Assembly (NCBI GenBank): GCA_028279545.1
Contig: JANQNN010000047.1
Span: 1 to 64,000, forward strand
Direction: 5' to 3'
DNA length: 64,000 bases
Origin: Nitrosopumilaceae archaeon
GTDB taxonomy: Archaea > Thermoproteota > Nitrososphaeria > Nitrososphaerales > Nitrosopumilaceae
Shown here: positions 16,259 to 25,103 of the stretch, one piece after another
Position numbering within the stretch: position 1 is the stretch's first letter
Layout: each line of letters starts with the position of its first letter
Program-made: the position numbers and the translations under genes
Notes under the pieces: model-generated
Told to the model about the DNA's origin: nothing
The model's input: the letters and a program-made list of their open reading frames with translations, nothing else
The model's database searches: none

Positions 16259-16939
16259 TTAGGTTCGAGTTACTTCGTAAACTGGATACGAATACCTGAA
16301 CCCAATTGAAAATCCTTGTTTCTGGGAATAATGATAATCCCGGATTTCCTTGACGTGTTGATACAAATCCCCGCCAATGACCACACCATTAGTGGCTGCT
16401 TGGTGATTTATCTTGGCACACATGTTAACAGGAGGACCAATTAAATCTGGAGATAATGAATTGTTGGAATTCATTATGACTACTTTTCCATAGTCTAGGC
16501 TTACACGATAGTTTAAGCGTGGTAAGCCTTCTCTCTTTAGGCGTTGGCAAATTCTTTCATTCTCCTCAACCATTGTTATACTACTCTCAATTGGGTCAAT
16601 AAAACCAAGTTTTGTTCCCCCTGATGACTCTGGAAAATAAAACAAGAGACTATCTCCTTGATTCTTTATTACCTTACCACCAAATCTAGGGAGAATTTTG
16701 GCCATAGAGTTTAAGAAAACTCCATAATACTTACACCACTCTATCTCATTCATACCAGCAGAAATTTTGGTAGAATTTACCATATCTACCATTCCTACAC
16801 AATAACTTTTTGTCAAGCCAGAAAAAGCAACCATGTAATCTTCTGCAGCCATTTTCTGGAAAGTAGAACCTTGTTGTTCTGCTAGTTGTTTTTCAGTTCT
16901 CAAGGCGGTTTTGTTTTTCAGGATTATTGTGTTTTCCAT
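16259..16939 (-). CDS. Class III adenylate/guanylate cyclase-like protein
   Basis: 226 residues with one cyclase homology domain. The first metal-binding aspartate is D52 in VGMVDMVNST, and the second is D96 in KNQGDSLLFYF, with K92 at the purine-selecting position. DLIGPPVNMCAKI carries the purine Asp and catalytic Asn, but the usual transition-state Arg is Lys. It is soluble, with no sensor domain other than a short N-terminal helix. Conservation is good enough for real cyclase activity to be plausible. A related but more degenerate protein is at 18653-19882. Confidence 0.85.
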   Translation of the reverse strand: MENTIILKNKTALRTEKQLAEQQGSTFQKMAAEDYMVAFSGLTKSYCVGMVDMVNSTKISAGMNEIEWCKYYGVFLNSMAKILPRFGGKVIKNQGDSLLFYFPESSGGTKLGFIDPIESSITMVEENERICQRLKREGLPRLNYRVSLDYGKVVIMNSNNSLSPDLIGPPVNMCAKINHQAATNGVVIGGDLYQHVKEIRDYHYSQKQGFSIGFRYSYPVYEVTRT

Positions 16940-17046
16940 ACTAGTGGTTAGAAGATTTACTTGTTATCTTATTTGAAGCTCTAATTGGGAATAGTTAGCT
17001 GATTTGTAGAGTAATTATTAGATACCTTTTGTCACTATTTTATTCA

Positions 17047-17184
17047 TTGATTAAAACTAAAGTTATTCAGAAAATACCCTGTTACCTCTGCGGGTTTAAA
17101 CAAACTATAATTTTTTATGATCCTCGATATAATGGAATACGAGGGTCTTGTGCTGTTTGTGAAGCAAATTGGCCAGAATCTTAA
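17047..17184 (+). CDS. 45-residue zinc-ribbon protein
   Basis: TTG start; product begins MIKTKVIQKIPCYLCG and ends CAVCEANWPES. Two CxxC pairs (C12/C15 and C35/C38) separated by about 20 residues form a zinc ribbon occupying almost the whole protein. The 22 residues between them (FKQTIIFYDPRYNGIRGS) resemble the beta-hairpin of rubredoxin-like ribbons. No family name can be assigned. It lies between the cyclase-like gene and another cysteine-containing small gene on the opposite strand. Confidence 0.65.
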   Translation: MIKTKVIQKIPCYLCGFKQTIIFYDPRYNGIRGSCAVCEANWPES

Positions 17185-17274
17185 AATTTTTGTAAGTAAC
17201 ATTGCCGGTTTTTAGATATTGGGATTTTTTTACATCGTGGAGTATAAATTAATTCTAAAAAATAATTTATTTTT

Positions 17275-17589
17275 TTATAAATCCCAAAGATCACTATTTT
17301 TCCTTAAATTATTAATCACTTTTGGGTTTTTTTTAATAGATTCGTCAAAGCAAAATCCTGCTTTAAAAATTTTGTATTCAGTTAAATTCTTACATACAAA
17401 ATTTACATCCCAACAAGGAAAAAAATAATGAAAGGGTAATAGTTTATGTTTTTCAGTAATGTCTTTTACAATTAAAAATCTGTATGGTAGATCTATTATA
17501 GAAGATTTACAAGTGTGGCAAATGGGATAATTTTCGTTTAGTAAAACAGCTTGTTTTTGACGAATCAATTTGGGACTTGAATTTTTCAT
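17275..17589 (-). CDS. Small CxxC-containing hypothetical protein
   Basis: 104 residues from ATG 17589, chosen over an upstream ATG (17631) that would add a Phe-rich, unlikely N-terminus. It contains CHTCKSS near residue 24 and later cysteines in FPCWDVNFVCKNLTEYKIFKAGFCFDE, so a structural metal site is likely. IVKDITEKHKLLPFHYFFPCWDV is a pattern I associate with small thaumarchaeal proteins of unknown role. It is convergent with the 45-residue zinc ribbon gene. Confidence 0.65.
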   Translation of the reverse strand: MKNSSPKLIRQKQAVLLNENYPICHTCKSSIIDLPYRFLIVKDITEKHKLLPFHYFFPCWDVNFVCKNLTEYKIFKAGFCFDESIKKNPKVINNLRKNSDLWDL

Positions 17590-17832
17590 AATATACAAAA
17601 GAAAAAAAACCACAAAAGACTTAGTTAACAAAGTTGTATAGTACTAAGCTGTAATTTTTACAAATTAATAGTATTTTTCCAAGAAAATGTACCAAAGAAA
17701 AAAAGGTAAAAAAAAAAAATAATAAAAAAACCTCCAATTTGAAAATAAAATAAATCTGATATTTAGGCATGAAAATCCTATTGGGCGCCAAAATAAAGAA
17801 AAATTTAGATAAAGTCTATCCAAAAATAGTTT

Positions 17833-18642
17833 GTGAATTTTTTAACAGATGAAATCTCATCTGAATTTTTTGAAATTGGAAGTGAGCAAAGATTAAGCAT
17901 TATTTTAAATTTAAATGAAAAACCTTGGACAATTTCCACCCTAGCAAAAGAACTTGGGGCTACTATTACTGAGGTACATCGTAATTTTACAAGACTTCAA
18001 AAAGCAGGTTTGATTTTGAAAAATACCGATGGGACTTATCAATTGACTATCATTGGAAAAAATGTTTGTTCACATGTTTCTTCCCATCAGTTTTTGATTG
18101 AAAATAAGAAATATTTTGAAACCCATAATTTTGGAGATTTACCCTCAAAATTTCAGTATAGAATTGGACAGATCTACAGGCAAAAACACATCAAGGGATT
18201 TGTAAGAGTTTTAGAAAAATGGAAAGAGGTTCATAATAACGCCTCTGAATATATTTACAATATTTTAACAGAAGTTCCTTATTCAAAAGAAATTATTGAT
18301 ATTGTTGAAAAAAAATTGGAAAATAAAATAAAAATTCAAACAGTTTTTGCCGAAAATGTTATTGTTCCTGAAGAAAGAAAAACTATTTTCAAAATTAAAA
18401 AATTTAACAGGTTTATCAAAGAGGATTTGTTAGTAAGACGAATGATTAAACAAGTTTCAATTGTAATTCTACTCAATGAAAAAGAAGCTTGTGTTATTTT
18501 CCCAGATCAAAATGGACAACCAGATATGAGAGAAATGTTCCATAGTGATGATCCAGAATTCCATGAGTGGTGTTTGGATTATTTTGATTATTGTTGGAAA
18601 AATTCTTCTAGTTTTCTCGAGTCAAAGATGAAATCGGACTAG
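17833..18642 (+). CDS. FilR1-like (DUF1724) winged-helix transcriptional regulator
   Basis: 269 residues. The N-terminal winged helix-turn-helix is at about residues 15-80 (SEQRLSIILNLNEKPWTISTLAKELGATITEVHRNFTRLQKAGLI). The C-terminal part resembles the DUF1724/FilR1 middle domain found in archaeal regulators, with VVILLNEKEACVIFP near residue 215 and a tail rich in aromatic and acidic residues (HEWCLDYFDYCWKNSSSF). The effector is unknown. The GTG start at 17833 is the first that includes the whole HTH. The cyclase-like gene follows 10 bases downstream, so the two are probably co-transcribed. Confidence 0.82.
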   Translation: MNFLTDEISSEFFEIGSEQRLSIILNLNEKPWTISTLAKELGATITEVHRNFTRLQKAGLILKNTDGTYQLTIIGKNVCSHVSSHQFLIENKKYFETHNFGDLPSKFQYRIGQIYRQKHIKGFVRVLEKWKEVHNNASEYIYNILTEVPYSKEIIDIVEKKLENKIKIQTVFAENVIVPEERKTIFKIKKFNRFIKEDLLVRRMIKQVSIVILLNEKEACVIFPDQNGQPDMREMFHSDDPEFHEWCLDYFDYCWKNSSSFLESKMKSD

Positions 18643-18652
18643 AATCTTTTTT

Positions 18653-19882
18653 TTGGTAACTCTACTTTTTTATTTGCCAGAGTTATTCCAATTTACAACT
18701 TTGAAAGTTCCTGAAAATATGATGCATGCCTCGTTTTTTTTTATCGATATTGTAGGTTTGTCAAATCCCCTTCTTTCCACGACAACTCAATCTTCCAAAA
18801 TTAAAATTTTAAACAATAGTATTGCACAATGTCCATCATATGAAAGCACTCCTACAAAAGAAAAAATTGTTTTTCCAACAGGAGATGGAATGTGGATTGC
18901 CTTTCTAGATGGTCTTGAAAAACCGATTAATTTAGCGTTGGAATTACATCAAAAGTTAAAAAAACACAATCAAGAACAAACGAAAAATGAGCAAATTCAA
19001 GTAAGAATAGGCTGTCATAGTGGTGAGGTTTTTTTTGTTAATGACCTTAATGGAACGGTAAATCTTTGGGGTCCAGGAATAATTATGGCTAGAAGGGTAA
19101 TGGATGCCGGAGATGCTGAGCATATTTTAATGACCTCAACAATGGCAGAAAACCTAATTGAACTATCGGACGAATATAGGAAAATAATTCATCCAATCCA
19201 TGATTTTAAAATTAAACACGGTGAAGTGTTACTAGTTTATTCAGCCTATGGAGATAATTTTGGAAATTCTGAAAGACCAAAAAAAGGACTTGTTGTTAGT
19301 AAAGTGGATCAAAATTTAGAGAGCATAACCCCTATTGTATACAATTGCTTGGATTTAGTTGTTAATTTAAAAAATTCTGAAACGAATATTTGTAAAATTT
19401 CCAAAACTTTTGCAGTTGAAAACCAATCTATGAATCCCATTTATGAGGTATCTGATACCATCCAGACTCATTCTAAAAAATTATTTGGAGACCTAAATGT
19501 AAAAGCATACGATGAAAATAATGAAAATTTAGAAATTGCTGGTGTAAATTTAGATACAGAGAATAAAAAAGAATTCAAGTTAAAATTAAACAAACCCATT
19601 TTTCAGAAGGATAAAAATAAAAAATTTACGATTAGCTATGAAATTGAGTTAAAGAACAATTTTTTTGAAGAAATTTTTCCTATTAACATTGAACAACTCG
19701 GAATCGAATTTACTTTTCCAACAAATGTGAAAATACAACCCAAACTTTACCTGCTTACCATCAAAGACAGACAAAAATCAATTCAAGAAGAGGTTGATCT
19801 AAAAAGAGGAATCAGTACGCAAATTAAATGGAATGAAATTAAGAATGTAGAAATTAATGATTTGGTGCGACTGGAATGGTAA
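18653..19882 (+). CDS. Degenerate cyclase-domain protein with novel C-terminal domain
   Basis: 409 residues. Residues about 25-195 form a class III cyclase homology domain: FFFIDIVGLSNP has the first metal Asp, FPTGDGMWIAF the second, and LWGPGIIMARRVMDAGDAEHIL corresponds to the C-terminal catalytic strand. The purine-selecting Lys and the catalytic Asn are absent (Phe and Ile respectively), so activity is doubtful. Residues 215-409 are an unrecognised beta-rich domain. The TTG at 18653 opens the frame; TTG 18674 or ATG 18719 are alternatives. It follows the FilR1-like regulator by 10 bases. Confidence 0.72.
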   Translation: MVTLLFYLPELFQFTTLKVPENMMHASFFFIDIVGLSNPLLSTTTQSSKIKILNNSIAQCPSYESTPTKEKIVFPTGDGMWIAFLDGLEKPINLALELHQKLKKHNQEQTKNEQIQVRIGCHSGEVFFVNDLNGTVNLWGPGIIMARRVMDAGDAEHILMTSTMAENLIELSDEYRKIIHPIHDFKIKHGEVLLVYSAYGDNFGNSERPKKGLVVSKVDQNLESITPIVYNCLDLVVNLKNSETNICKISKTFAVENQSMNPIYEVSDTIQTHSKKLFGDLNVKAYDENNENLEIAGVNLDTENKKEFKLKLNKPIFQKDKNKKFTISYEIELKNNFFEEIFPINIEQLGIEFTFPTNVKIQPKLYLLTIKDRQKSIQEEVDLKRGISTQIKWNEIKNVEINDLVRLEW

Positions 19883-19898
19883 ATTTATTCAATATTCC

Positions 19899-20462
19899 TT
19901 AAAAATTCAAATTAAAATTATGGATTTTGTTTAATTCTTGTAACAAATTTTCGTAACATTCGGTCGACTCTTGATATTTTCCCAATTTGGTAAGAGAGAT
20001 AGCTTTGTAGTGCCAAAATTGGTAAGGTATAGGCTCCATTTTTTTTAATTCAGTGGAATATTTTACAATCTTTACAAATTCCTTATGTTTTTTTAATGAT
20101 TGAACCTGGTTTTGGGTTTTTAGAAAACTAGAATATTTAATTTCAAAAGCCTTGTTAAAACATTCATTCGCCTCAGCATAATTTTCAAAATTAAAATAGA
20201 TAATCCCCTTTTGATAAAATGTTTCAAAAGTAGGTTGGTTGAGATTCAAATCTTTTTCAAAACAGGATAATGCCTTTTCATATTCCTTAATTTCAGAATA
20301 TGCTAGTCCATTTTTATACCAAAAATCTGGTTGGTTTTTTGTTTCTTCTATCCCTTTAATTTTTTCTGTGTACTTGATAGCATCTTCAAAATTTTTTGTC
20401 TTTTTTAAATCCTTGATCTTTTTTAACCAGAACTCTTTAGGTTCCATTACTTTTTTTTTCAT
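19899..20462 (-). CDS. Tetratricopeptide-repeat protein
   Basis: 187 residues composed of about four TPR units. Typical repeats are FWYKNGLAYSEIKEYEKALSCFEKDLNL and FYQKGIIYFNFENYAEANECFNKAFEI. A fourth, YQFWHYKAISLTKLGKYQESTECYENLL, is also clear. TPRs are protein-protein interaction scaffolds, and no other domain or signal peptide is present. It is convergent with the cyclase-domain gene. Confidence 0.88.
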   Translation of the reverse strand: MKKKVMEPKEFWLKKIKDLKKTKNFEDAIKYTEKIKGIEETKNQPDFWYKNGLAYSEIKEYEKALSCFEKDLNLNQPTFETFYQKGIIYFNFENYAEANECFNKAFEIKYSSFLKTQNQVQSLKKHKEFVKIVKYSTELKKMEPIPYQFWHYKAISLTKLGKYQESTECYENLLQELNKIHNFNLNF

Positions 20463-20557
20463 ACAGGGCTATAAGATTAAGTTTTTTAATTCTGGAAATG
20501 CTTCTTGAGGGTAATTTATTCAAATTAAAAAGATTTGAGGGAACTTACGCTATTGAA

Positions 20558-20776
20558 TTATTTATTGTCAGTTGGTTTTATTATTCCCCATTGAATTCTG
20601 CTCCAAATTCGTTCATGGAAATAATAGAAGGACCATGCGATTGCATTGTAAATTACAACCACTGTTGTTACAGTGTACCAATCTCCTGTGTAATAGAAGG
20701 TCAAAGTTCCAATTGTCGTTATTGCCACCATTCTGTAAATTAGGGTTTTTAAAATAGACCTTAATCGACTTTCCAC
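20558..20776 (-). CDS. DUF2061 small membrane protein
   Basis: 72 residues with two hydrophobic segments (about 15-31 and 34-50). The pattern RSILKTLIYRMVAITTIGTLTFYYTGDW followed by YNAIAWSFYYFHERIWSRIQWG matches the DUF2061 family of predicted membrane proteins. The function is unknown. Confidence 0.85.
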   Translation of the reverse strand: MESRLRSILKTLIYRMVAITTIGTLTFYYTGDWYTVTTVVVIYNAIAWSFYYFHERIWSRIQWGIIKPTDNK

Positions 20777-20916
20777 AAAAAAAGTATTTTTTTCATCCTT
20801 AATTACTTTTAAAAATTTAAAATTGAAAAAATCAATTTTAAAAAAGCCAGAAAACAGGTTTTAAAAAGAAATAAGCCAAGAACATCTTTATTAATAAATA
20901 ATAAAACAAGAAAATA

Positions 20917-21249
20917 TTGGCAAGGAAATTTTCCCATGACACGAACCAATATCTTGAGGTTCTCAAAAAAAGAAAAGGAACAGAAATCTACAAAACCTTC
21001 GTTAGAGGCAACAAGCTTTCAATGGGAATTCAAATACTAAGAAAAGGAGAAGATTACGGGGAACCCGCCCACAAAAATGGAGAAGTTTACTATATTGTGA
21101 AGGGTAGTGCAACCCTAAAAATTGGTAAAAAAAATTACAAAGTGTCTCCAGGAATGGCCATGCATGTACCACCAAAAGTAGTTCATAAATTTTATAATGT
21201 TAAAAAAGAACTAATTTTTCTATTCATCTTTGGCGGTTTGGACGATTAA
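20917..21249 (+). CDS. Cupin-domain protein
   Basis: 110-residue single-domain cupin. Motif 1-like GEPAHKNGEVYYIVKGSATLKIG and motif 2-like PGMAMHVPPKVVHKFYN provide the histidines and glutamate that typically bind a metal. The TTG start (20917) is about 27 bp after a TTAATAAATAATA promoter-like tract. The gene just downstream starts 5 bases after its stop. Confidence 0.87.
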   Translation: MARKFSHDTNQYLEVLKKRKGTEIYKTFVRGNKLSMGIQILRKGEDYGEPAHKNGEVYYIVKGSATLKIGKKNYKVSPGMAMHVPPKVVHKFYNVKKELIFLFIFGGLDD

Positions 21250-21253
21250 GTAA

Positions 21254-21853
21254 TTGGTTCTTTCTAGTTTTTTGTTGCAAGTAAGTAATGCTACACAAAA
21301 CACTGGGGATGCTGTTCAGCATGATTGGTTTTCAGCAGTGGGTTTGGGAACCATGGTAATGGGCATTGGAAGTTTATTGATTCTTTATTTAACAATTAAA
21401 CAACACAATAGCGTAAAATATCTTGATTTTATAAAAAATACCGATATAGAAATTTCTCAATTAATCAAAGAGGAATTAACTTTGAAAAACAAAGAAGAAT
21501 GTGTAATTTATGCATACAACTATATTGACTTGTGTGACCGAATATTATTTCTTATTCAAAATAAATCAGTACAAAAAGGATTTGCAGAATATTATTTTGA
21601 TTTTTTTAATTATGCAATTACCATAATGTGGTGGTATTCAAAAATTAAGCCAGAAGATAGACACTCCTTTAAAATTAGTTGGTCAGCCTTAAAAAAGTGG
21701 ATTGAAGAAGGGAATAAAATAGATCCTTACCCAATAAGTCATTTACCAGAAGAGATGAAAAAAGCACTTACAGATAGTAGGATTAGTTTAGAAAAAAATG
21801 AACATGAGATGTTTGAAGAAATTAAAGAGACATTTAATCGCAACACAGTTTAA
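21254..21853 (+). CDS. Membrane-anchored hypothetical protein
   Basis: 199 residues with one transmembrane helix at about 28-48 (AVGLGTMVMGIGSLLILYLTI) and a long soluble C-terminal part rich in charged helices. The latter includes EECVIYAYNYIDLCDRILFLIQNK and FFNYAITIMWWYSKI. I do not recognise the family; the soluble part is similar in character to DUF4760-type single-helix anchored proteins. The start may lie at the following TTG. Probably co-transcribed with the cupin gene. Confidence 0.65.
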   Translation: MVLSSFLLQVSNATQNTGDAVQHDWFSAVGLGTMVMGIGSLLILYLTIKQHNSVKYLDFIKNTDIEISQLIKEELTLKNKEECVIYAYNYIDLCDRILFLIQNKSVQKGFAEYYFDFFNYAITIMWWYSKIKPEDRHSFKISWSALKKWIEEGNKIDPYPISHLPEEMKKALTDSRISLEKNEHEMFEEIKETFNRNTV

Positions 21854-21874
21854 TCTATCTGGAATTTAGGAAAT

Positions 21875-23017
21875 TCAAATACTGATTGGAATTTGGAAAT
21901 TAAAGTTTGCTTCTGTGTTTTGTCTTCGTTTCCAAAATAAATTGTCTTTCCAGCGCTTTTCAATTTCATAAAAATATTTTCTGTTTTTGAGATAAAGTTG
22001 GAAATTACCATAAACTTTTTTTAGATACCTAGTTCCAAGTGTTCCATCATTTTTTAATGCATCATATGCAATCCGTGCAGATTCTATTCCTGAAACTATT
22101 GCATGGCCAATTCCGGTGGATGATAAGGGATCAAATGATGCCACTGCATCTCCAGCAGGAATCCAGTTTGAGCCATCGGTTTTTTGAATTATTTGAGAAT
22201 ATGCAGGAAAAATTATCGGTTTTTCTAATAATTTAGAATTCTCTATGGTTTTTTTAATATGTAGAGTTTTTTTTAAAGAAGTTTTCCAGTTTTCTAAGTT
22301 TTGCAATTCTATTTCCTTGGCAATGTCACTATCAGTCATAAAGACCACAACCCTCCTATTTTGGGGAATTAAACTAGAATACCACCAACCATTTGGATTT
22401 GATTCTAGAAGAGTATAGGATTGTTCCTCATCAACATCTTTTATTTCATAAACAGATGCGATTCCTACTAAATTATCTAAGATGTTCCATTTTGCACCAA
22501 GGTTTCGTGCAAAAACGGCATTTTTTCCACTTGCATCAATTACATAATCTGAATTTACACGAATGATATTTTCATTCTCTTGTTTTGCAAAAAGGGTCCA
22601 TTTATTTTTCAATTTTTGTTGTTTTACAACCTTGGCAGAAGTAAAAATAATTCCATTTCTTTTTTTTACTTCATTTGCTAGCATTCTATCAAATTTTTTT
22701 CTATTAAGGTTCCAACCATTTCCTTGACCCGTAGGAAAGAAATCACGAGAGCGCAATTGGGTGCTTCCCCAAGAAGTGTCAATTCCATGGGAAGCTATTT
22801 GCATATCTGGGGAAAATTCGTCATCAACTTTGAGATATCTTAGCAAAGAAGGAAAGTTTGGCGATACTGATTCACCAATTCTAAATTTATCATAATTGGT
22901 TGATTCAAATATTCCTACCTTGAGCGAAGTTTGATTTAAAAGAGTTAATGCAGCGGCGCACCCTGCAGGACCTCCGCCAATTATAGATACATCAAGATCT
23001 AAGGAATTATTCACCAT
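21875..23017 (-). CDS. LodB-like FAD-dependent oxidoreductase (CTQ maturase)
   Basis: 380-residue flavoprotein of the halogenase/geranylgeranyl-reductase group. The dinucleotide motif VSIIGGGPAGCAAA is at residues 10-23, the conserved RIGESVSPN at about 47-55 and the second FAD motif PAGDAVASFDPLSSTGIGHAI near 288-307. It directly follows, and overlaps by 11 bases, a LodA/GoxA-type oxidase gene. In characterised bacteria the LodB/GoxB flavoprotein is required to make the cysteine-tryptophylquinone cofactor of that partner. Sequence plus context therefore support a LodB role. Confidence 0.82.
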   Translation of the reverse strand: MVNNSLDLDVSIIGGGPAGCAAALTLLNQTSLKVGIFESTNYDKFRIGESVSPNFPSLLRYLKVDDEFSPDMQIASHGIDTSWGSTQLRSRDFFPTGQGNGWNLNRKKFDRMLANEVKKRNGIIFTSAKVVKQQKLKNKWTLFAKQENENIIRVNSDYVIDASGKNAVFARNLGAKWNILDNLVGIASVYEIKDVDEEQSYTLLESNPNGWWYSSLIPQNRRVVVFMTDSDIAKEIELQNLENWKTSLKKTLHIKKTIENSKLLEKPIIFPAYSQIIQKTDGSNWIPAGDAVASFDPLSSTGIGHAIVSGIESARIAYDALKNDGTLGTRYLKKVYGNFQLYLKNRKYFYEIEKRWKDNLFWKRRQNTEANFNFQIPISI

Positions 23018-25103
23018 CTTTACTGTATTGAATAAGATCCTTCTTCAGATGGTATCCATGTTCAAATCTAACGCCAAATGGATCCACAATATTTCTTTTA
23101 TTTGCAACCGATACTGCTGAGACTTCAAATTCTTCATGGTTTCGTTCCTTTTCTACAAAATATGGATAGTCTTCTCTGTTTTCATCTTCGTTTTGATTTA
23201 CAATAAATCCGAGGTAACTCCAAGCATAAACCATTTCAATATGATTATGAACTCCTCTAATGAAATTAACTTGCTGACCAGCTGAAGCACCAGATGCTTC
23301 TATCTCAGTTTTTGCTTTTTCTTTTTTATTCTCTATATCAGTTATTTCAGAATCCGTTACACCAAGAATTACATCCCATGGAGCTTGTGGAGGCCACCAA
23401 TATGCAAGATAGGTTGGTGGTTCTTCAAGTTGATGTCCGGCGGTTAGAGCTCTATCCGCATCTGTAAAATTAATGTGGTTAACATTGCATTCAAAAAGAT
23501 CAGATACCCATGGATCTGCCATTCGTTTAGTCAAGTCTCCAGGTTCGCATCCACCTCCAATTTTGCCTATAGGAGCTGTTTCATCCCAATTGTAAGAAAG
23601 CCCATGTTCAAAATAAAAATTAGAATCAAACTTTCCCTCTTGATTTTTATTTCTATGTTTTATTTTATAAGGGTCTTCAAATATTGAAGGGTTTTTTATA
23701 TTCCAGGTGACTTCAATTCCAGGACATAAAGGAGCACCTGCACAGTTTCCTAAATCGGCATGGTCTAACTCTGAAAGTCCCAAAATGTCCTCTGGCTCCT
23801 CAGTCGTAAACTTTCCTTCCGACCACTGTTTTAAAAAATAGTATTGAGTCCTTGAAAGCTCAACAAATTTATCCACAATTCTATTGCTAACCGAATTGGA
23901 TCCTGCATTTAACGGCATTAAAGGGATTCCATTAAGATAATCATCCTTGTTGGAAAATAATTGATTTGACTGACCTCCTATACCCCAATAATTTTCACCT
24001 GATTTTCTAAAATAATTAAAATAGGTTTGACGGTTGGTAAGATTTTCTGGCGAATTATCTTGTAAATCGAAATGGGGAATACAAAAATCCATCATGGAGG
24101 GAACATTGGCAACCCATCGATAACATCCAATACTTTTGATGATGGGTTCTATATCTCGTTTAAAATTTACTATGTAGTCTGGGTTCCATCCATTTTTTTT
24201 AGTGTAAATATCTGGGGCTGCTTCCAAATGATATATTGCGACATCGCGCATTGTATCATCAAGAGTTGTAATGTTTACAAGCTCTGGGGCAAATTTTGGC
24301 GGGCCAACAATTACCCAAGCATCAAGTACAATTTTTGAATCATCAGCTAATGTAATCTCACAAATTACAGGCCCATCTGAAATATCATCATACCAAGTTT
24401 CACCTCCCGCAAAGGTAGCAAAAAGTTCATCACCTCCTGAGTTTCCATGACCACCCAAAACAACAAGGTTTTTCTTTGAATCACAAATAACTTCGCCCAG
24501 ATAATTCACCCGTTTTCCATAAAGGGGTTTACCCTTGTTTTTGGTAGAGTACTTAGGTTCAGATATTTTATAATCTCCTTTTTGGTCATTGTTCATAAAT
24601 TTTAATCTCATCTTTGGAGAATTTACTGTACGAGGACCAAAATCTACTATGAGTTTGTTTCTGTCATCTCCTTTAATTTCTTTATTTCGCCATTCTGCAT
24701 CTTCATCTTTTCTTCCTTCATAGGTATTATCTTCACCCAACATTAAATCTCCTTTAAATTCTGAAAAATGAAACCATGCAGCTTTTTTGTTAGCCAAATG
24801 GACAGTCCACTTTACGTTTTTTATTTGCGAGGTATCTGAGAGATCAATTTCTTCAGGGGAGGTTTTAGATGAATCGTGTTTAAAAATTCTAAATTTCGCT
24901 GCTTGTTTTTTTACTCTTTTTTGTTTGTCTTTGAATTTTTTTACATATCTGAATTTTCCATTCTCGGCGTCAAAGCATTCATCACCAAATTCTGTACATT
25001 CGATTGGTCTACCACCAATTTTTATCGGGGATAGATAAAAATCTCCACTATTTCCAAGACGTGCTACTCCTATAGGCGGATGAATTTTATATTCTACGCC
25101 CAT
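23007..25103 (-). CDS. LodA/GoxA-like CTQ-dependent amine/amino-acid oxidase
   Basis: 698 residues, close to the length of characterised L-lysine 6-oxidase (LodA) and glycine oxidase (GoxA). The N-terminus EYKIHPPIGVARLGNS matches the family start. MADPWVSDLFEC places D535 and C539 in the spacing of the LodA Asp-x3-Cys pair that flanks the cofactor, and YWWPPQAPWDV supplies the tryptophan (W570, followed by Pro). These enzymes oxidatively deaminate an amino group, giving ammonia and hydrogen peroxide. There is no signal peptide, so the protein is cytoplasmic unless exported unconventionally. The substrate cannot be told. Confidence 0.87.
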   Translation of the reverse strand: MGVEYKIHPPIGVARLGNSGDFYLSPIKIGGRPIECTEFGDECFDAENGKFRYVKKFKDKQKRVKKQAAKFRIFKHDSSKTSPEEIDLSDTSQIKNVKWTVHLANKKAAWFHFSEFKGDLMLGEDNTYEGRKDEDAEWRNKEIKGDDRNKLIVDFGPRTVNSPKMRLKFMNNDQKGDYKISEPKYSTKNKGKPLYGKRVNYLGEVICDSKKNLVVLGGHGNSGGDELFATFAGGETWYDDISDGPVICEITLADDSKIVLDAWVIVGPPKFAPELVNITTLDDTMRDVAIYHLEAAPDIYTKKNGWNPDYIVNFKRDIEPIIKSIGCYRWVANVPSMMDFCIPHFDLQDNSPENLTNRQTYFNYFRKSGENYWGIGGQSNQLFSNKDDYLNGIPLMPLNAGSNSVSNRIVDKFVELSRTQYYFLKQWSEGKFTTEEPEDILGLSELDHADLGNCAGAPLCPGIEVTWNIKNPSIFEDPYKIKHRNKNQEGKFDSNFYFEHGLSYNWDETAPIGKIGGGCEPGDLTKRMADPWVSDLFECNVNHINFTDADRALTAGHQLEEPPTYLAYWWPPQAPWDVILGVTDSEITDIENKKEKAKTEIEASGASAGQQVNFIRGVHNHIEMVYAWSYLGFIVNQNEDENREDYPYFVEKERNHEEFEVSAVSVANKRNIVDPFGVRFEHGYHLKKDLIQYSKDGE

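Noticed and set aside
17700-17740. Poly-A/poly-purine tract as a possible terminator or CRISPR leader
   Set aside because: No hairpin and no repeats beside it; A/T-rich spacers of this kind are general in the genome.
17769-17852. 27-residue ORF (MKILLGAKIKKN...) before the FilR1-like gene
   Set aside because: Has an ATG and overlaps the downstream GTG start, but it is too short and lacks any motif; leader-peptide role cannot be supported.
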